Below, in pieces: positions 38,725 through 51,283 of a stretch of 64,000 nucleotides of DNA (position 1 is the stretch's first letter; each line of letters starts with the position of its first letter). The translations under genes and the position numbers were made by a program. The DNA is taken from assembly GCA_030549335.1 (NCBI GenBank), contig CM060187.1:4526001-4590000 (forward strand), given 5' to 3'. Source of the DNA: Pontederia crassipes. Its lineage: Eukaryota > Streptophyta > Magnoliopsida > Commelinales > Pontederiaceae. Under the pieces are notes generated by a model. The model was given only the letters and a program-made list of their open reading frames with translations, was not told the origin of the DNA and did not search any database.

Positions 38725-41146
38725 CATATATATATATATATATATGTACATATATATATATATATATATATGGATATTAGCTATGATAGCTCTATTTGAG
38801 CCATTAGATTGATATTGGATGGCTAAATGATATTAGTAGTACATCTCTGGCTCAGTCGTTGGATTCTCCCAATTCACTTTCAAAAAATTTTAGAGGCTTG
38901 TTCATCTTCCCTTCACTCATGCTAGACATCGCACATTGCCGACATGCTGTTGGACATCACCAATCTCTGCGGTGCAAATGTCGGGAAGCAGTGTAAATGT
39001 TGTTGGGAAGTGGGAGAGAAAGAAAAGCAATGTGAGAGAGAAGAGCGCATCTGGATTGCAGTATCCTCAATTTTTTATGCGTAAATAGGGTAAGAATCAA
39101 TATGATTCCTTGTATACCATGACCTAGCATTTAGAGACGTCTTGTGAGGGGAGAGGGAGAGGGGTAGGTAGCATCTCATGACGAGGAGAGAGGGAGATGG
39201 GCTGATTGCATCCTATGTGGAAGTTAGCGACATGGAGAGAACGAGAGGCTAATAACGTCTTGTGCAGAGGAGGAGGGGTCGATGCCGCTCCATGACAAAG
39301 AAGAGAGGTCGGCAGCATTCTAGGTGAAGGAGAGAGGAGAGATTGTTACTACTTGGCATGGGGAAAGAGAGATGAGAGGAAAAGAACATCACAATTGCTT
39401 CTTGGCGATATTGGTGAAGATCAAGAGAACAAGAGGAGGGATGTCTTGATCGTTCCTTAGTTTTCTATTTTTGAACTAGATTTTACTTGTTGAACCAATA
39501 ATTAGACCATACATTCATAGATGATTAAATATTAGCCATCATATTAGAGTAGTTGGTGTGGAAAAATTATATTTACTTTTCATTTATATTCTTCACACAT
39601 TCATCTCATGTTTTACTATATTTTCATGCTCGAACACATACTTTATAATTGGATTGAAACTTTTATGATTTCTCTACATCTATCTTATGATAATATGCAT
39701 TTTGGAGATTGCATTACTTGTTTTCATTATTTTTCATATAGAAATTTTAGCAGGCAACACATGGGCTATGCAGATATATATTGCCACTTACACACCATGT
39801 AGATATATATTGCCACTTACACACCGAATAGGGGTATACAGGTGGATACACTCACCTGGAGACTTAGATGAATTCATGAGCAAACGACATAGTTCAAGAA
39901 GGCATCTTATCCAAAGCAGCAAACAACTTGAAGAGGACACCTTTCCACGTCAGCCTGACATATTTCCTTACACTAGAAGAAGGAAGTTTTCTCAAAATTT
40001 TTTGAATAAATGAAGACAAAGAGTAGTTGGAAAAGCTAAAAAAGTGACAACCAAGAGGGAGGCAGTCAAGGAGGGATCACAAGATTCCTTTGGTAGAAAA
40101 AGTGTACAGATAAAGACAAAGGATCAAGTAGAGGAGTGGGCAAGTGGCACCAAACTACAAGTATATAAAAGTTCATAGAGGCCGCCCAGGGAAAAGGTTC
40201 CCCGACTGATTTTAATATCCCTAATCCATTCAATATTGCAATAGTGAATGGGATTGAAGAGCCGCTCCCTTCTTTTCTTTTTCCTTTTTCTTCTTTTCTC
40301 CTTTCTTATTTTTAATATGTAATCAGCTAGGACTGAGAGTTTTATGATGGATGCTTATGTTTCTGAACATTATATTTTCTAAGTTTATGTTTAAGCAATA
40401 GTAGTTGGTTACATCATGTTCTGAATTTATGTTCTATTGTTTCTTGTTTACTGTTCATTATTGATTTCAGTTTTATGATGTTATCTTCGGTTCTTGGATG
40501 CATTTTCATTGATTTATTTGTTACTTGCGCCTTGGCCCATGAGGGTTACATTCTTCTCCGGCTCAAACTTCATGATCGATATGTGAGGAGCTTGAGTTGA
40601 GTTCATTCAACAAGGAACGGTGTGGGTCGACCTTTTATCAATTTGTTTCATGCTTTCATTTAACTTGTGAATCTAGTTTGGACAGCCTTCAATAAAAGTG
40701 ATTCCCAGCCCGAGAGGGTGGTCACAATCCATAACTAAGGCATGCGAGTTGAGATATTGGGCTGGTGGTAGAATATGCCGAGGCATTTTGATATGGTTCA
40801 ATCCCTTGTTTTCTATTTTTGAGAGATGATTCCCTATTTCATCAAGACTTTATAGTTTATGGACACTTCTATATGGTACAAGTTGTTTCAATTTTCAGAA
40901 CTTCAACCATGTATATCAAGTGTGAACTTTTCAAGCTTTGTCCCCGTAGATCAATCCTTAAGTACTTCATTGATTGTTGTACGCTTGCAACCTTGTCATG
41001 TGTGCTAAGGATTTATAAATTTTAAAGCTTATTTGAAATTTTCTATGATTGTTGTCACACACATCAAACACTGCCGAGTAAGTAGTTTTAATCTGATGGC
41101 TCAAATAGATTGCAGGGTGCATACACAAATGTGTATATGCACCCTA
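38725..41146. mobile_element. Second inverted-ended element beside an (AT)n tract (Helitron2-like candidate)
   Basis: Next to (AT)n (38725-38771) lies TAGCTCTATTTGAGCCATTA-GATT. Its inverse complement appears near 41085-41112 as AATCTGATGGCTCAAATAGATT. Immediately after it is a hairpin, GGGTGCATACACA-aa-TGTGTATATGCACCC (41116-41146), followed by CTAAT. The interior (2.3 kb) holds degenerate GA-rich tandem repeats (about 39120-39340) and a promoter-like TATATAAA (40161). No transposase or helicase was recognised. Confidence 0.45.
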
Positions 41147-41552
41147 ATATATTTTTTTCTCACTCTAAACTTGATTTGAAATTTGATGAAGTTATTAGTT
41201 ACCATAATTTTTATCCACAAGTTTTTCGTGTACCAAAATAAAGGGAATGGAGGGAAAAACATTATAAAAATTGTTGATTTTAAATACTAATACACTTTTA
41301 ATCATATTCTATAATCCCAGCCATTTATTACATGTTAATATCGACTTAATTGCTTTCTTTATCTAGTTCATTTTCTCCCTCAAGTTTGGTTCTGAAATTC
41401 CTTTAAATAAATTGCTCTATTAGCATGTGATTAGTGAATTTTAGGTTAAAAGAGTATAAGTTAGTATATCATATTTAAATTTGGAAATCATTAATTGGAT
41501 CAAAAATATAATTTTATATTTATTTCAAAATGTTAAACTAGTGAAATGTTAA

Positions 41553-43533
41553 TGTAATACCTTAGATTTTTTACTTAAGGGTAATTTGGACTTTTGGGTT
41601 TCACACTAATGTCTCCCCTATTTAAAGACCATAAGTCTCCTTGTTAATCTCTTTTTCATAATCGCTCACCCGATGGCTAGGGCTTGAGGAAGGAGAATCA
41701 GAGGAACAAGGCGGAAGAAGAGAAAGGAAGAGAAGAAAGACTCAAGATTAAGATATGTAGAAGGGCCCCTCTCTCCTCTCTCAATGGTATTCTTATATTG
41801 GATTAAGAGTTTGAGGACTCTTTGTCCTTGTAATGGATTGTGATTGAGGACTGCATGATTGTAATAACTAGATCTGTATATTTTATGATTATATCTATTG
41901 TTAATCCATGTATTATTCCCTAGTTTCGATATTGATGATTCTAAGGAAAAAAACCTAAAACTAGGATGTTTATGATTTGATGTTGTTTAAATCACTCTAA
42001 GAACATGTTATATTGCTTATGAATCATGCCCTAATTATGTTCTTAATGATGTGCATGTTTTCCCCTTCAATTTGATGTACAAATATGAATTTTTGTGTTG
42101 GACAATGGACATCGGGTTTCTAGATGTTGGCATGGCTGTGTTGACCTTTGGAACGGTCATGGCTGAGTTGTTGGAAATCGGTCGATTGTTAAGGCATGAG
42201 AATGATCGTGACTATGTCGAGCATGACCATGACACCCAGTCATTATCGTGAGCGAGAGACTTGGAGGAACGAGTCCAAAACTAGACTCGCTTACGACTGT
42301 TTCCCATGGAAGCACGATCCTAAAGATGGCATGGCATGACCATGACACCCCAGTCATGACCGTGAGAACTTAGGAAAAATGGGTATTTCTGGATCATGAT
42401 CGTGGCATCCTATTTCCAAGGTACCTAATACTATGTAACGATGATTGATGATTGTATATGACACCTAAATATACAAGATGCATGTACAATTATAATTATG
42501 TTAAAATATGAATATTGAGCGACATAATAACCGATTGTTGATTGAAAAGCATAATGTACCCAATTGATAAGGATCATTACATATCATCCCTCAATTACCC
42601 TTATCGGATTGTCGAGAAATAATTATTCTTATACCTTGATGTATGTATTTTCTTCAGGAATATTTTTTCTCACATCGGCAATAATATGTGTATTCCTATT
42701 CGCCTTCAAGCATAGGGAGCATTGTCTCCAAGGCCTAACTAGCCTATTGTGAGGCAACAACATAATTCTCAACTATTGTAAGATAAAATTGTAAGAGCCA
42801 AATTGAATTGATAGATTGATTTCCATGAAAGTAGAGTATGAAAGGATTATAAAAGCAACTCTGAGGAAGTTATTGAGACAATTGCTAAGATAAGTGCAAG
42901 AAATTTATATGCTTAATGAATTGAGTGATGATTGCTTATAATTGTTTCCATACTTTTGTGTGATGATAGTTATTTACATGTTTTACCATACTATTTTGAT
43001 AATGCACGATGGTAAATCACTATAATTGATTCACATGTAGATCATATGCTAAGTACATGGCATGCATGTCTTTCATTTTCTATTATATGAAAATAAATAT
43101 GCATATCATGTAGTATCTTGTATAAAATTATTCATTGTCTGACATTTCATACTCTAACTAGGAAACTTGCACTTTGGATCCGTGCAGGTAACTAAAATAT
43201 GGATGAATGGTGGGTCAACCCATGACGTCGAACATGCAATTGCTCTATGTTTAAATAGTGTCGTGATATTATGTTGAGTCTAGTAGACTATTGATTTAGT
43301 GATGTTCATAATAAAAAAATATTAGCTTATATTTTCTACTGTATAACATTATGTTTTACATGCTTTTATAAAGACTTCCACTAAAAAGATTATTTTTCAT
43401 CTTATTGATTTAAAGTTTCCATGGTAATAATATAGAATCATTTTATTATGATTATGTAACAGCGAACGAGCTAACATAGTCGAATTCTCCTAATTGTCAC
43501 TAGCTTTTAGGGTGAATTTTTTGAGGTGTTACA
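41553..43533 (+). repeat. 5' LTR of the Tekay-like element
   Basis: Begins TGTAATACCTTAG, ends GAGGTGTTACA (TGTAA...TTACA inverted ends), 1981 bp. Its start resembles the LTR at 61766 (shared leader and TTGATTGAGGA-TGCATGA text). Its last ~930 bp match 51284-52890. Contains CATGGC/GACCATGACACCCAGTCA repeats at about 42220-42365. Confidence 0.85.
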
Positions 43534-43536
43534 ATT

Positions 43537-43552
43537 TGGTATCAGATCATGC
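43537..43552 (+). other. tRNA-Met primer-binding site
   Basis: TGGTATCAGATCATG lies 3 nt after the 5' LTR, close to the initiator-Met primer sequence TGGTATCAGAGC used by many Ty3 elements. Confidence 0.75.
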
Positions 43553-43716
43553 TTTGGACCTATGCTAAGTATGTTATAAAATTGTTAAGTGTCTAAGTTC
43601 ATATGCAATCATCATAAGCAACCATTCAAAGTCAAAGAGTATGTAAGTTTTGTGACATATGATTGTATGTTTTGAATTAACCAACTAGTATTTGGTTGAT
43701 TACTTTTATGTGAAGG

Positions 43717-44690
43717 ATGGAGCCAAGGGATCCCTCAAACACTTCAGGTGATCAAAGAGAATTGATCGAAAGCATGACTCGCAGTTCGTGCTATAAAAAG
43801 GAATGCAGGCTCAAAACATTCTAGTCATTCGAGTTCTAGAATTGAGAAGTTCCTAAAACTACATCCCCAACCTTCAATAGGATTAGAGATCCAGACAAGG
43901 CAGAAGCTTGATTGGACGTGATCATTGAGAAGTTCAGGATGATGGATTGCGCAAACAAACATAACGTTAACTTAGTTATTCTTTGATCGAGCCCATCACT
44001 GGTGAAAATAAATGACCAAGAATCAATTCGAGGATGAAGACGAGATCACCTAGAAGGACTTCAAGAAAATTTTCAGGAATCACTATCTCTCTCCACATGT
44101 TAAGGAAGAGAAACATATTGAGTTCATGAATTTGCAACAAGGAGATATGACGATGGAAGGCAGTAACTCTATGACAGTGGAGGAAACAAATTGAGTTCAT
44201 GTTTCTAGAACTTGAGAGGTATAGTCCTCTGAAGGATGAAAAAAGTGTAAAAGTCAAACAATCATCAAAGGATTGAATCATCGCCTTAGAATGAATGTTA
44301 TGAGTGGTGATTCAAAGACCATGACCAAAGCAATATCTCTATCTTCTGAGTTGGCCAACGAAATGGACACTAAAAAGAAGTATGAACAAAGTAAGAGTCC
44401 ATAAAAAACCATAGGAAGGACAAGACTATGAAGAACAAATGCTTGAAGCCATATTCTAGGAGTGAAGGAGGACAAAGCCACAATGTTGTTTTACTTGCCA
44501 CAAGTTCCACTCAAATGAATGCAAGATGAAGTTTGGTGCATATCTTAACTATGAAAAGATGGACAACCATGTCAGAGATTACCTAGAGAAGAAACTCGAG
44601 CAACAGGGAAAGGGGAAGGGCAAGCAAGTTGAGAACCAGTAGAGGGCACCTAGAAGGATCTACACTATACAAGTGGATGAGGTTCAAAAG
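43717..44690 (+). pseudogene. gag remnant of the Tekay-like element
   Basis: A start at 43717 is followed by Gag-like text with stops (FKKIFRNHYLSPHVKEE near 44065-44110; FMNLQQGDMTM near 44125) and a degenerate zinc knuckle (CCFTCHKFHSNECK, about 44480-44526, spacing altered). Broken by frameshifts. The hAT insertion follows directly. Confidence 0.7.
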
Positions 44691-44699
44691 TCTAATGAT

Positions 44700-45143
44700 T
44701 AGGGGTGTTCACCGGGTCGGGTCGACCCGGTGAACCCGACGACCCGACCCGACCCGAACCCAACCCGATGGGGGTTCAGGTTGGGTATGGGTTGGAAAAT
44801 CCCAACCCGAGTCGACCCAAGCGGACCCGATGACCCGATTTTTTTTTATTTTTTAATTTGTTTTCTTATTTTTAGTCCTATAGTTGATTTAAAATGGAAA
44901 TATTAAAATAAAACATTTTAATTATTAAAATAATGCCCAGATATTCAAAAAGAATATTTTGTATTTTATAATAATTATTAATTAATTTTTTATATTAAAA
45001 TACCCAACTCGACCCGAACCAGGTCGGGTTGGGTCAGATTTTCTGCCCCTAAGTGCCTTGACCCGACCCGACCCGACCAACCAAATTTGGTCGGGTCAGA
45101 TTTGTTCACGGGTTGGGTCCAACCCGACCCGTGAACACCCTTA
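44700..45143. mobile_element. Non-autonomous hAT element in the retrotransposon
   Basis: Ends TAGGGGTGTTCACCGGGTCG and inverse TAAGGGTGTTCACGGGTCGG, with perfect 8-bp target duplication CTAATGAT (44692-44699 and 45144-45151). Sub-terminal zones are dense in GACCCGACCCG and CCGGGTCG. 444 bp, AT-rich centre, no coding. Its TAGGG-TG ends and GACCCGG repeats resemble those of the 5.1-kb hAT at 14686. Confidence 0.95.
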
Positions 45144-45149
45144 CTAATG

Positions 45150-46700
45150 ATGTCATTCAAAGTAATCTCCTTATTGCTGATTACTATGCAAATATATTAT
45201 TTGATTCCGGTGTCACTCATTCCTTTATATTGTATGCATTTGTTGTTAAGATTGAAAGTATGAAGTGATAACTTGATGTTGCAACTTCATGGGGAGGATC
45301 TCTACCAAGTAATACCTTGCAAAGACACTTGTGATAGTTGATGGACCTAATTACTCAACTGATCTCATAGTACTATCCATGATAGACTGTGATATCATAT
45401 TAGGATTATTATACCATGATGCATATATGACATGTTGGGAAAGAAAGATGAAGATAGACAAGAAGGATGGTACTTTTGTGATTTTTTCGTGGAATTTCAT
45501 CAAGGGAAAAGAAGATGATGGTTTCCTCAAGAAAGGAAACTAAATGTTGAACTATGGTTGCCGAGGATTTCTTGTAAGTGTCATAAAAAATGACTTCCAA
45601 CTCAAGCTACTACAAGAACTTGACATGATTAGGGACTTTTGTATTTCTCGAGGAGCTTCTGGGATTATCGATAGAAAGGGAGATCGACTTTCATATTGAT
45701 CTAATGCTAGAGATGACTTTAATTTCAAAATCACCCTACAAGATGGCACTAGCACAGATAAAGAAATTGAAAGCTCAATTGTAGAAATTGTTGGATAGAG
45801 AGTTCATTAGGCCGATGTGTCCCTATGGGTACACTTATCTGTTTGCGAAGAAGAATGATGGGTCACTAAGATTGTGCATTGACGAGTACATAAAGTGATC
45901 ATTAAGAACAAGTATCCTTTACTCATAAATGATAATATGTTCGATCAATTGTTCATCGTAGTAGTCTTCTCAAAGATTGATTTGAGAAATGAATGACATC
46001 AACTCAAAGTGGTTGATAAAGACATCGCTAAGATAGTTTTCAGATCAAGATATGAGCATATGAAATTTTGAATATTCCTTTTAGACTAACAAATGCTCCT
46101 ACAACATTAATGAATTTGATGAACATGTTATTCAAGTCTCATGTCGACAAATTTATCATAGTGTTCGATGATGACATCATAATCTATTCATCAAATTTAG
46201 AAGAACTACAGATTGTTCTAGAGACATTACGACAACACCAATTGTATGCAAAGTTCTTCAAGTGTGAGTCCTGATTAAAACAAGTGATGTTTTTAGATCA
46301 CATTATTTCAAAGGAATGGCATCTCAGTGGACCCAGCAAAGATTGAAGTTGTGATCAGTTGAGTAATTCTTGTGGAAAGGCAAAAAACAATGACAGAGAT
46401 AAGGAGTTTTCTTGGGTTAACCAGCTACTGTAGAAGGTTTATCCAAACCTTCCCCGAGATGTTCAATTGGACACAAAAATGTGAAGAAGAGACTTACAAC
46501 TGCACTTATGCTAACAATTTTCACAAGAATTGGAGGCTATACAATTTATAGTAATGCAAGTGGAATAGGATTGGATTGTGTATTGATACTGTATGGAAGA
46601 ATTGTAGTTTATGCCTCAAGACAGTTCAGGCCTTATGAGAGGAACTATCCTACTCGTGACTTGAAGCTGATAGTAGTGTATTCGTCTTGAAAATATGACG
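45150..46700 (+). pseudogene. Protease, reverse transcriptase and RNase H remnants (Ty3 pol)
   Basis: Protease motif ILFDSGVTHSFI at about 45195-45230. RT: REFIRPMCPYG (about 45800), RLTNAPTTLMNLMN (about 46080), catalytic box FDDD at about 46160, RQHQLYAKFFKCE (about 46233-46272). RNase H: GYTIYSNASGIGLDCVL and YASRQFRPYERNYPTRDL (about 46520-46670). Several stops and frameshifts. Order PR-RT-RH fits Ty3. Confidence 0.85.
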
Positions 46701-48310
46701 ATACTACTTATATAGAGAAGAAGTTGAAATTTACATTGACCATAGAATCTCAAGAATGTGTTCTCACAAAAGAAACTCAACATAAGACAAAGAAGATGGT
46801 TAGAGTATATGAAGGATTATAAGTTTGGTACTCTTTACCATCCCGAGAAGACACTCTAAATAAAAAGTGAGAAAGGTTATTGGCATGCTTAAGAGTATAC
46901 AAATACTCTCATTGAAGAAAGTACTAGGGAAAGCTGATGATGCACTTGATTGACGACAATAATAGCACAAACATAGAGGAAAGACCCATAGTTCACGAAT
47001 ATGAAATCTCTGTGTGAGAAAGGGTACACATACTACAAAATTGATGAAGATGGGACCATTAGATTCCATGATAGTTTCTAACTAAGTGCCACAAGTCAGA
47101 GTTTGCTATTCATCCTAGAACCACTAAAATGTTCAAAGAATATTTTGGTGGAGGGATATGAAAAGAGAAGTGACAAAATTTGTATCTAAGTGCTTGATTT
47201 GCCAACAGGTTAAGATTGGACATCAGTAGCCATCAGGGTTATTGAATCCACTATCCATACCCCATTGAAAATGAGAGGAGAATATATTGAGATTTATTGT
47301 GGATCTTCTCAAGACATAAAAGGTTATTGGCATGCTTAAGAGTATACAAATACTGACCAAGTCAGCTCATTTTTTTATTCTACAATGTGAGACAGTCAAC
47401 TGCAAGCATAGTGAGGTTGTATGTGGATGAGATTCGATTACATAGGATTACTATTTTCATTATATTAGATAGAGACCCAATATTCATAACAAGGTTCTGA
47501 AGAGGATTGGAACATGCTTTTTGCACAAGGCTTCACTATAGCACTACATTTCACTCAAAGTGATGGGCAAAGTGAAAGGACAATCGAAACCTTGGAAGGC
47601 ATGCTGAGAGCATGTATTATAGATTGACAAGACAATTGGGATGTCCATCTCATCTTAGCTGAATTTGCTTATAATACTAGTTATTATTCTTTCATCAAGA
47701 TGGCACCGTTTGGAATATTACATGGAAGACCTTGCATATCTCCATATATATTAGAGTGCTGTTAAAGAAGGAAGACTATTAGGACTTGAGCTAGTAGAGA
47801 AGTATGCAGAGAAAGTATATCTAATCAAAGAAAGAATGTTGGCAGCTCAGAGCCGCTATAAGGGTTATGCAGATAAGAAAATAAGAAAACATATCTACCA
47901 AATTGGAAAACATGTGTTGCTCAAAGTGTTTCCTATCAAAGAAGTCATGAAGCTCAACAGAAAGGAAAAACTGACTCCTATGTACATTGACCCATTTTTT
48001 AGATTCTGAAAAAAGTGAGTGAAGGAGCATACAAATTGATGTTGCCTTCTTCATATGCTAGAATCCATAATGTTTTTCATGTGTCCATGATTCAGAAATA
48101 CATGTATGATAACTTGTATGTGGTGGTGATTTAAGAGCTAACCATCAAGGAAGACCTTGCCTATGAAGACTATCCCGCAAAAATATTAAAGTATGGTGGA
48201 CGTCGTATGAGAAGATAAGATAGTGAAGATGGTGAAGGTTGCATGTAAGCACCTCAATGGAAGTGAAGTAATATGGGAACTAGAAGAAGAACTAAAAAAA
48301 ATATTTTTCG
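46700..48310 (+). pseudogene. Integrase and pol C-terminal remnant
   Basis: Zinc-finger tail CLICQQVK (about 47193-47217). Core text SDGQSERTIETLEGMLRACI (about 47560-47620) and DVHLILAEFAYNTSYYS (about 47643-47693). Then HNVFHVSMI (about 48069-48093). The end of pol, VKVACKHLNGSEVIWELEEE (about 48232-48292), is typical of chromovirus-type pol. Frames are broken. Confidence 0.8.
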
Positions 48311-48429
48311 AGATTATTTGGTAAGTGTTCGAAGTGGAGGGACAATGCCTTGAGCAATACATCAGAGGTAAGATGGAAAAAGTCACTTCGAATCCCTTCT
48401 ACATACTTGACGTAACCAAAGGTTAGTCA

Positions 48430-49937
48430 AGCTAATGACTATAACTTAGAACTACTCAACCTGTTAGTTTTTAGCATTAGCATGTTTAGTTTAGTGTAGT
48501 ATCTACATTAGAATTATAAATTTCCTTTAAATTTCAGTTAGACTTTCTCCTTAGTTTTCATTAATTAGCAGTAGTATTGGATTCTTTAATTTAGATTATT
48601 TAATACTGAAAGTTTAGTTTAGATTAATGAATTTTTTTCTTAGCACATTGCTCCCAGGATGAGGTACGACTGTTCCTCCATAATGGCACGGTCATGCCAT
48701 GTTCGAAGCTTCAATGCCTCGGTCACGGGAATTCTGCTATCCGGAACGGCCGTTCCAAACTTAATCGCACGCATTTGGAGGGAAGGAGGGAACAGCCGCG
48801 GATCACCTACTCGCTCCAGAACGGTCGTGACATACGCCGGAACGCCTGTGACAGTCCCCTGAGGCTGCATAATCATGGCCGAAAGAAGCCTTTGAACCGC
48901 CTTTTGAAGCAACATGACCGACCTAGAATTCATCATGTTCTCTCTAATCCTTTTGCATTTTATCATATTATATTATTATTATTTCATAGTTTTCATGTGT
49001 ATGGGCCTAACACTAGGGCAGTGTCATGTTCAAGCTTGGGGAGGGACTTAGCTTGTTGCATTTGCACGGCATGTCTACTTTTAGCATTTTGAGTCAATCT
49101 TATTTTGTTTGGCATGCATCTAATTATGAAAATTTCAAAAAAAAAAAAAGAAAAAGTGTCATCTCATTTCTTCTTATTTACTATTTTATTGCCTTTAAGT
49201 TTATTTTCAGAACATCACTTAATTTATGAAATTCAATCACTGTTTCTTTTTATCGGGTATCACTAGAGCATTGAGATTTGGATTGAGTTTGTTGCTAAGT
49301 AGAAGGACTAGCTTTTAAATGATGAATTTCTCTATTATTTACTATGATGTTAGTTTTGATTATAATTGTATTTTTATTGAAAACATTAAGTCTTTTTTAA
49401 GCTTATAATTAGACTATATAATTTTAATGTTAAAATGGAAATAAAAAAGAGAGCTAGTTGAGCCCCAACTGTTAAATGAAAAGTATAAAGTATCCTCTGG
49501 AACCTTGGTGTGTCCGGGTGATTAGATCCGTAGGGGACTCTTCCCTGGAGACCTGGGCATCTGTTCTGGGATCCGTCGGTCAAAAGCTCGTTACATGGAC
49601 CACTTTGTGCAATATGGAGGATTACTAAGTTCTTAAGTGAAAACAAAAATCTTAATGCTGAAATGTAAATTGATAATAGTATGAAAATAAGCTCCTTAAA
49701 AACTTATGGTTCAATATTGATGCTCATATGAGATTGACTAATATTATTTGTAAATATGCAAGAAAGACATATTTGAATGCTAAGAATTCTGCAAGGCTAA
49801 GTGTTGGTTGAGAATTGATACTCTGGTGATGGTCGTGTAAAAGAATAGTGGGAGAAAAGTATTGATTTTGTGATGGAGCCATGTGCCTTATTTGAAATTT
49901 GCTTGAGGACAAGCAAAATATTAAGCTTGGGGGTATT
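48430..49937 (+). mobile_element. 3' internal region of a Tat/Ogre-like Ty3 element
   Basis: The last part has GCTTGAGGACAAGC (about 49900-49915) and a polypurine stretch AAGCTTGGGGG just before the LTR at 49938, a hallmark of Tat/Athila-type elements. No RT or integrase of this element is present, nor its 5' LTR. A plus-strand frame at 48694-49092 has no recognised domain. Confidence 0.55.
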
Positions 49938-51283
49938 TGATGCACAAAAAATCATGCATTAGTTTAGATCATTTGATTTATTTTTACACAATTTCTTTTA
50001 GATTTGTTTTCTACCTAAGCCTGAAAATTATTCATGACATGATATGAGAAAACGTCAAAATCAAAGTAAGAAAAGGCCCTAAAACAACTCAGAACACTGT
50101 CACAGCCGTTATAATTCTTTTCATGATCGTGATCGAAAGATCTTGCAAGCAAAAAATTGTCCAAGTCACTGTCACGACCGTGACAGTTTTTTTAGTTTCT
50201 TTCACAGCCGTGGCAAAAGGATTTTCCAGCAGAAATATTTCTAAGACCTTTTCAGCTTTGACAACCCTTTGTCACAGCCGTGAAAGAGTCTTTCACGGCC
50301 GTGATGACAAATAATTATGTGATTTTAAAGTCATTTTTATTCACTTTTTGGATAGAATTTCGGTTTCTTTTCTTTGGGGACGAGAAAACCTATAAAAGGA
50401 CGCAGAAGAAGGCTTGAAGAAGCATCCTTGAAGCATAAATCTAAAACCTACAAAGAGAGAAGAGCGAGAACAATAGCGAAGCTCTGCCGGAAACTCGCGA
50501 GAGCACATGCACAACGGTTGCTAGAGTTCTTTATTTTCTTTTCCCAATCTTTTTCTTTAGATTTGATATTGTTATTCTTAGATTTATTTCTTCATTAGGG
50601 TCATCTTAGTTGAACCTTATTTATGTTTTGAAACCTTTCTTAATATTAGTTTAATTTGAATATTTAATAGCATTGCAATTTCATGTTTAATGCCTTCTTT
50701 TGATTTCATGATTTATGATTTGATTGCTATTTGAAAAGAAGTGATTATTTTCATAATAATCTCTAGGATTGATCTTAATTTATTGCATACCACAATTAAA
50801 GAAATCCAAAGAGACCTAATTTGTGTAGTTATTAAGGTGACTTGAGAAAGTCCTTAGTATAAATTTCATTTTAATGCATTCTATGATTAATTAAGTAAAT
50901 TATAAACCGAAAGAATTGATTTATTCTAATTATCCATAAGATATTAGTTAAAGCTCAAACATTGGTTAACTAATTTGGGGAATTCACTTTGTTATTGATT
51001 CAACTAATTCTAAGTTGAGAAAATTCATTACATTTTAGTGATGATAATTATGTACATTAATTATCAAATCATTATTTCTCCAGGTGATCATTTTCTTTAT
51101 TTTTATTATTTTCTTTTTATTCACATTTGAAATCATATATTTTCTTATTTTCTCAATTAATAAAGTTAAAATAAAATCTAAATTATTAACCATCCTCATG
51201 GGAATAATAACTCTATTAATTCACTTTATTACTTGAGTGACTAGTGCACTTGCTAGCATTTGTTATCAATTTTACACGCATCA
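49938..51283 (+). repeat. LTR of the Tat/Ogre-like element
   Basis: Begins TGATGCAC, ends ACACGCATCA (TGATGC...GCATCA inverted ends), 1346 bp. A TATA-like CTATAAAAGG lies at about 50390. A block at 50095-50315 holds repeated palindromes of the type TCACGGCCGTGA/TCACAGCCGTGA. Confidence 0.75.
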
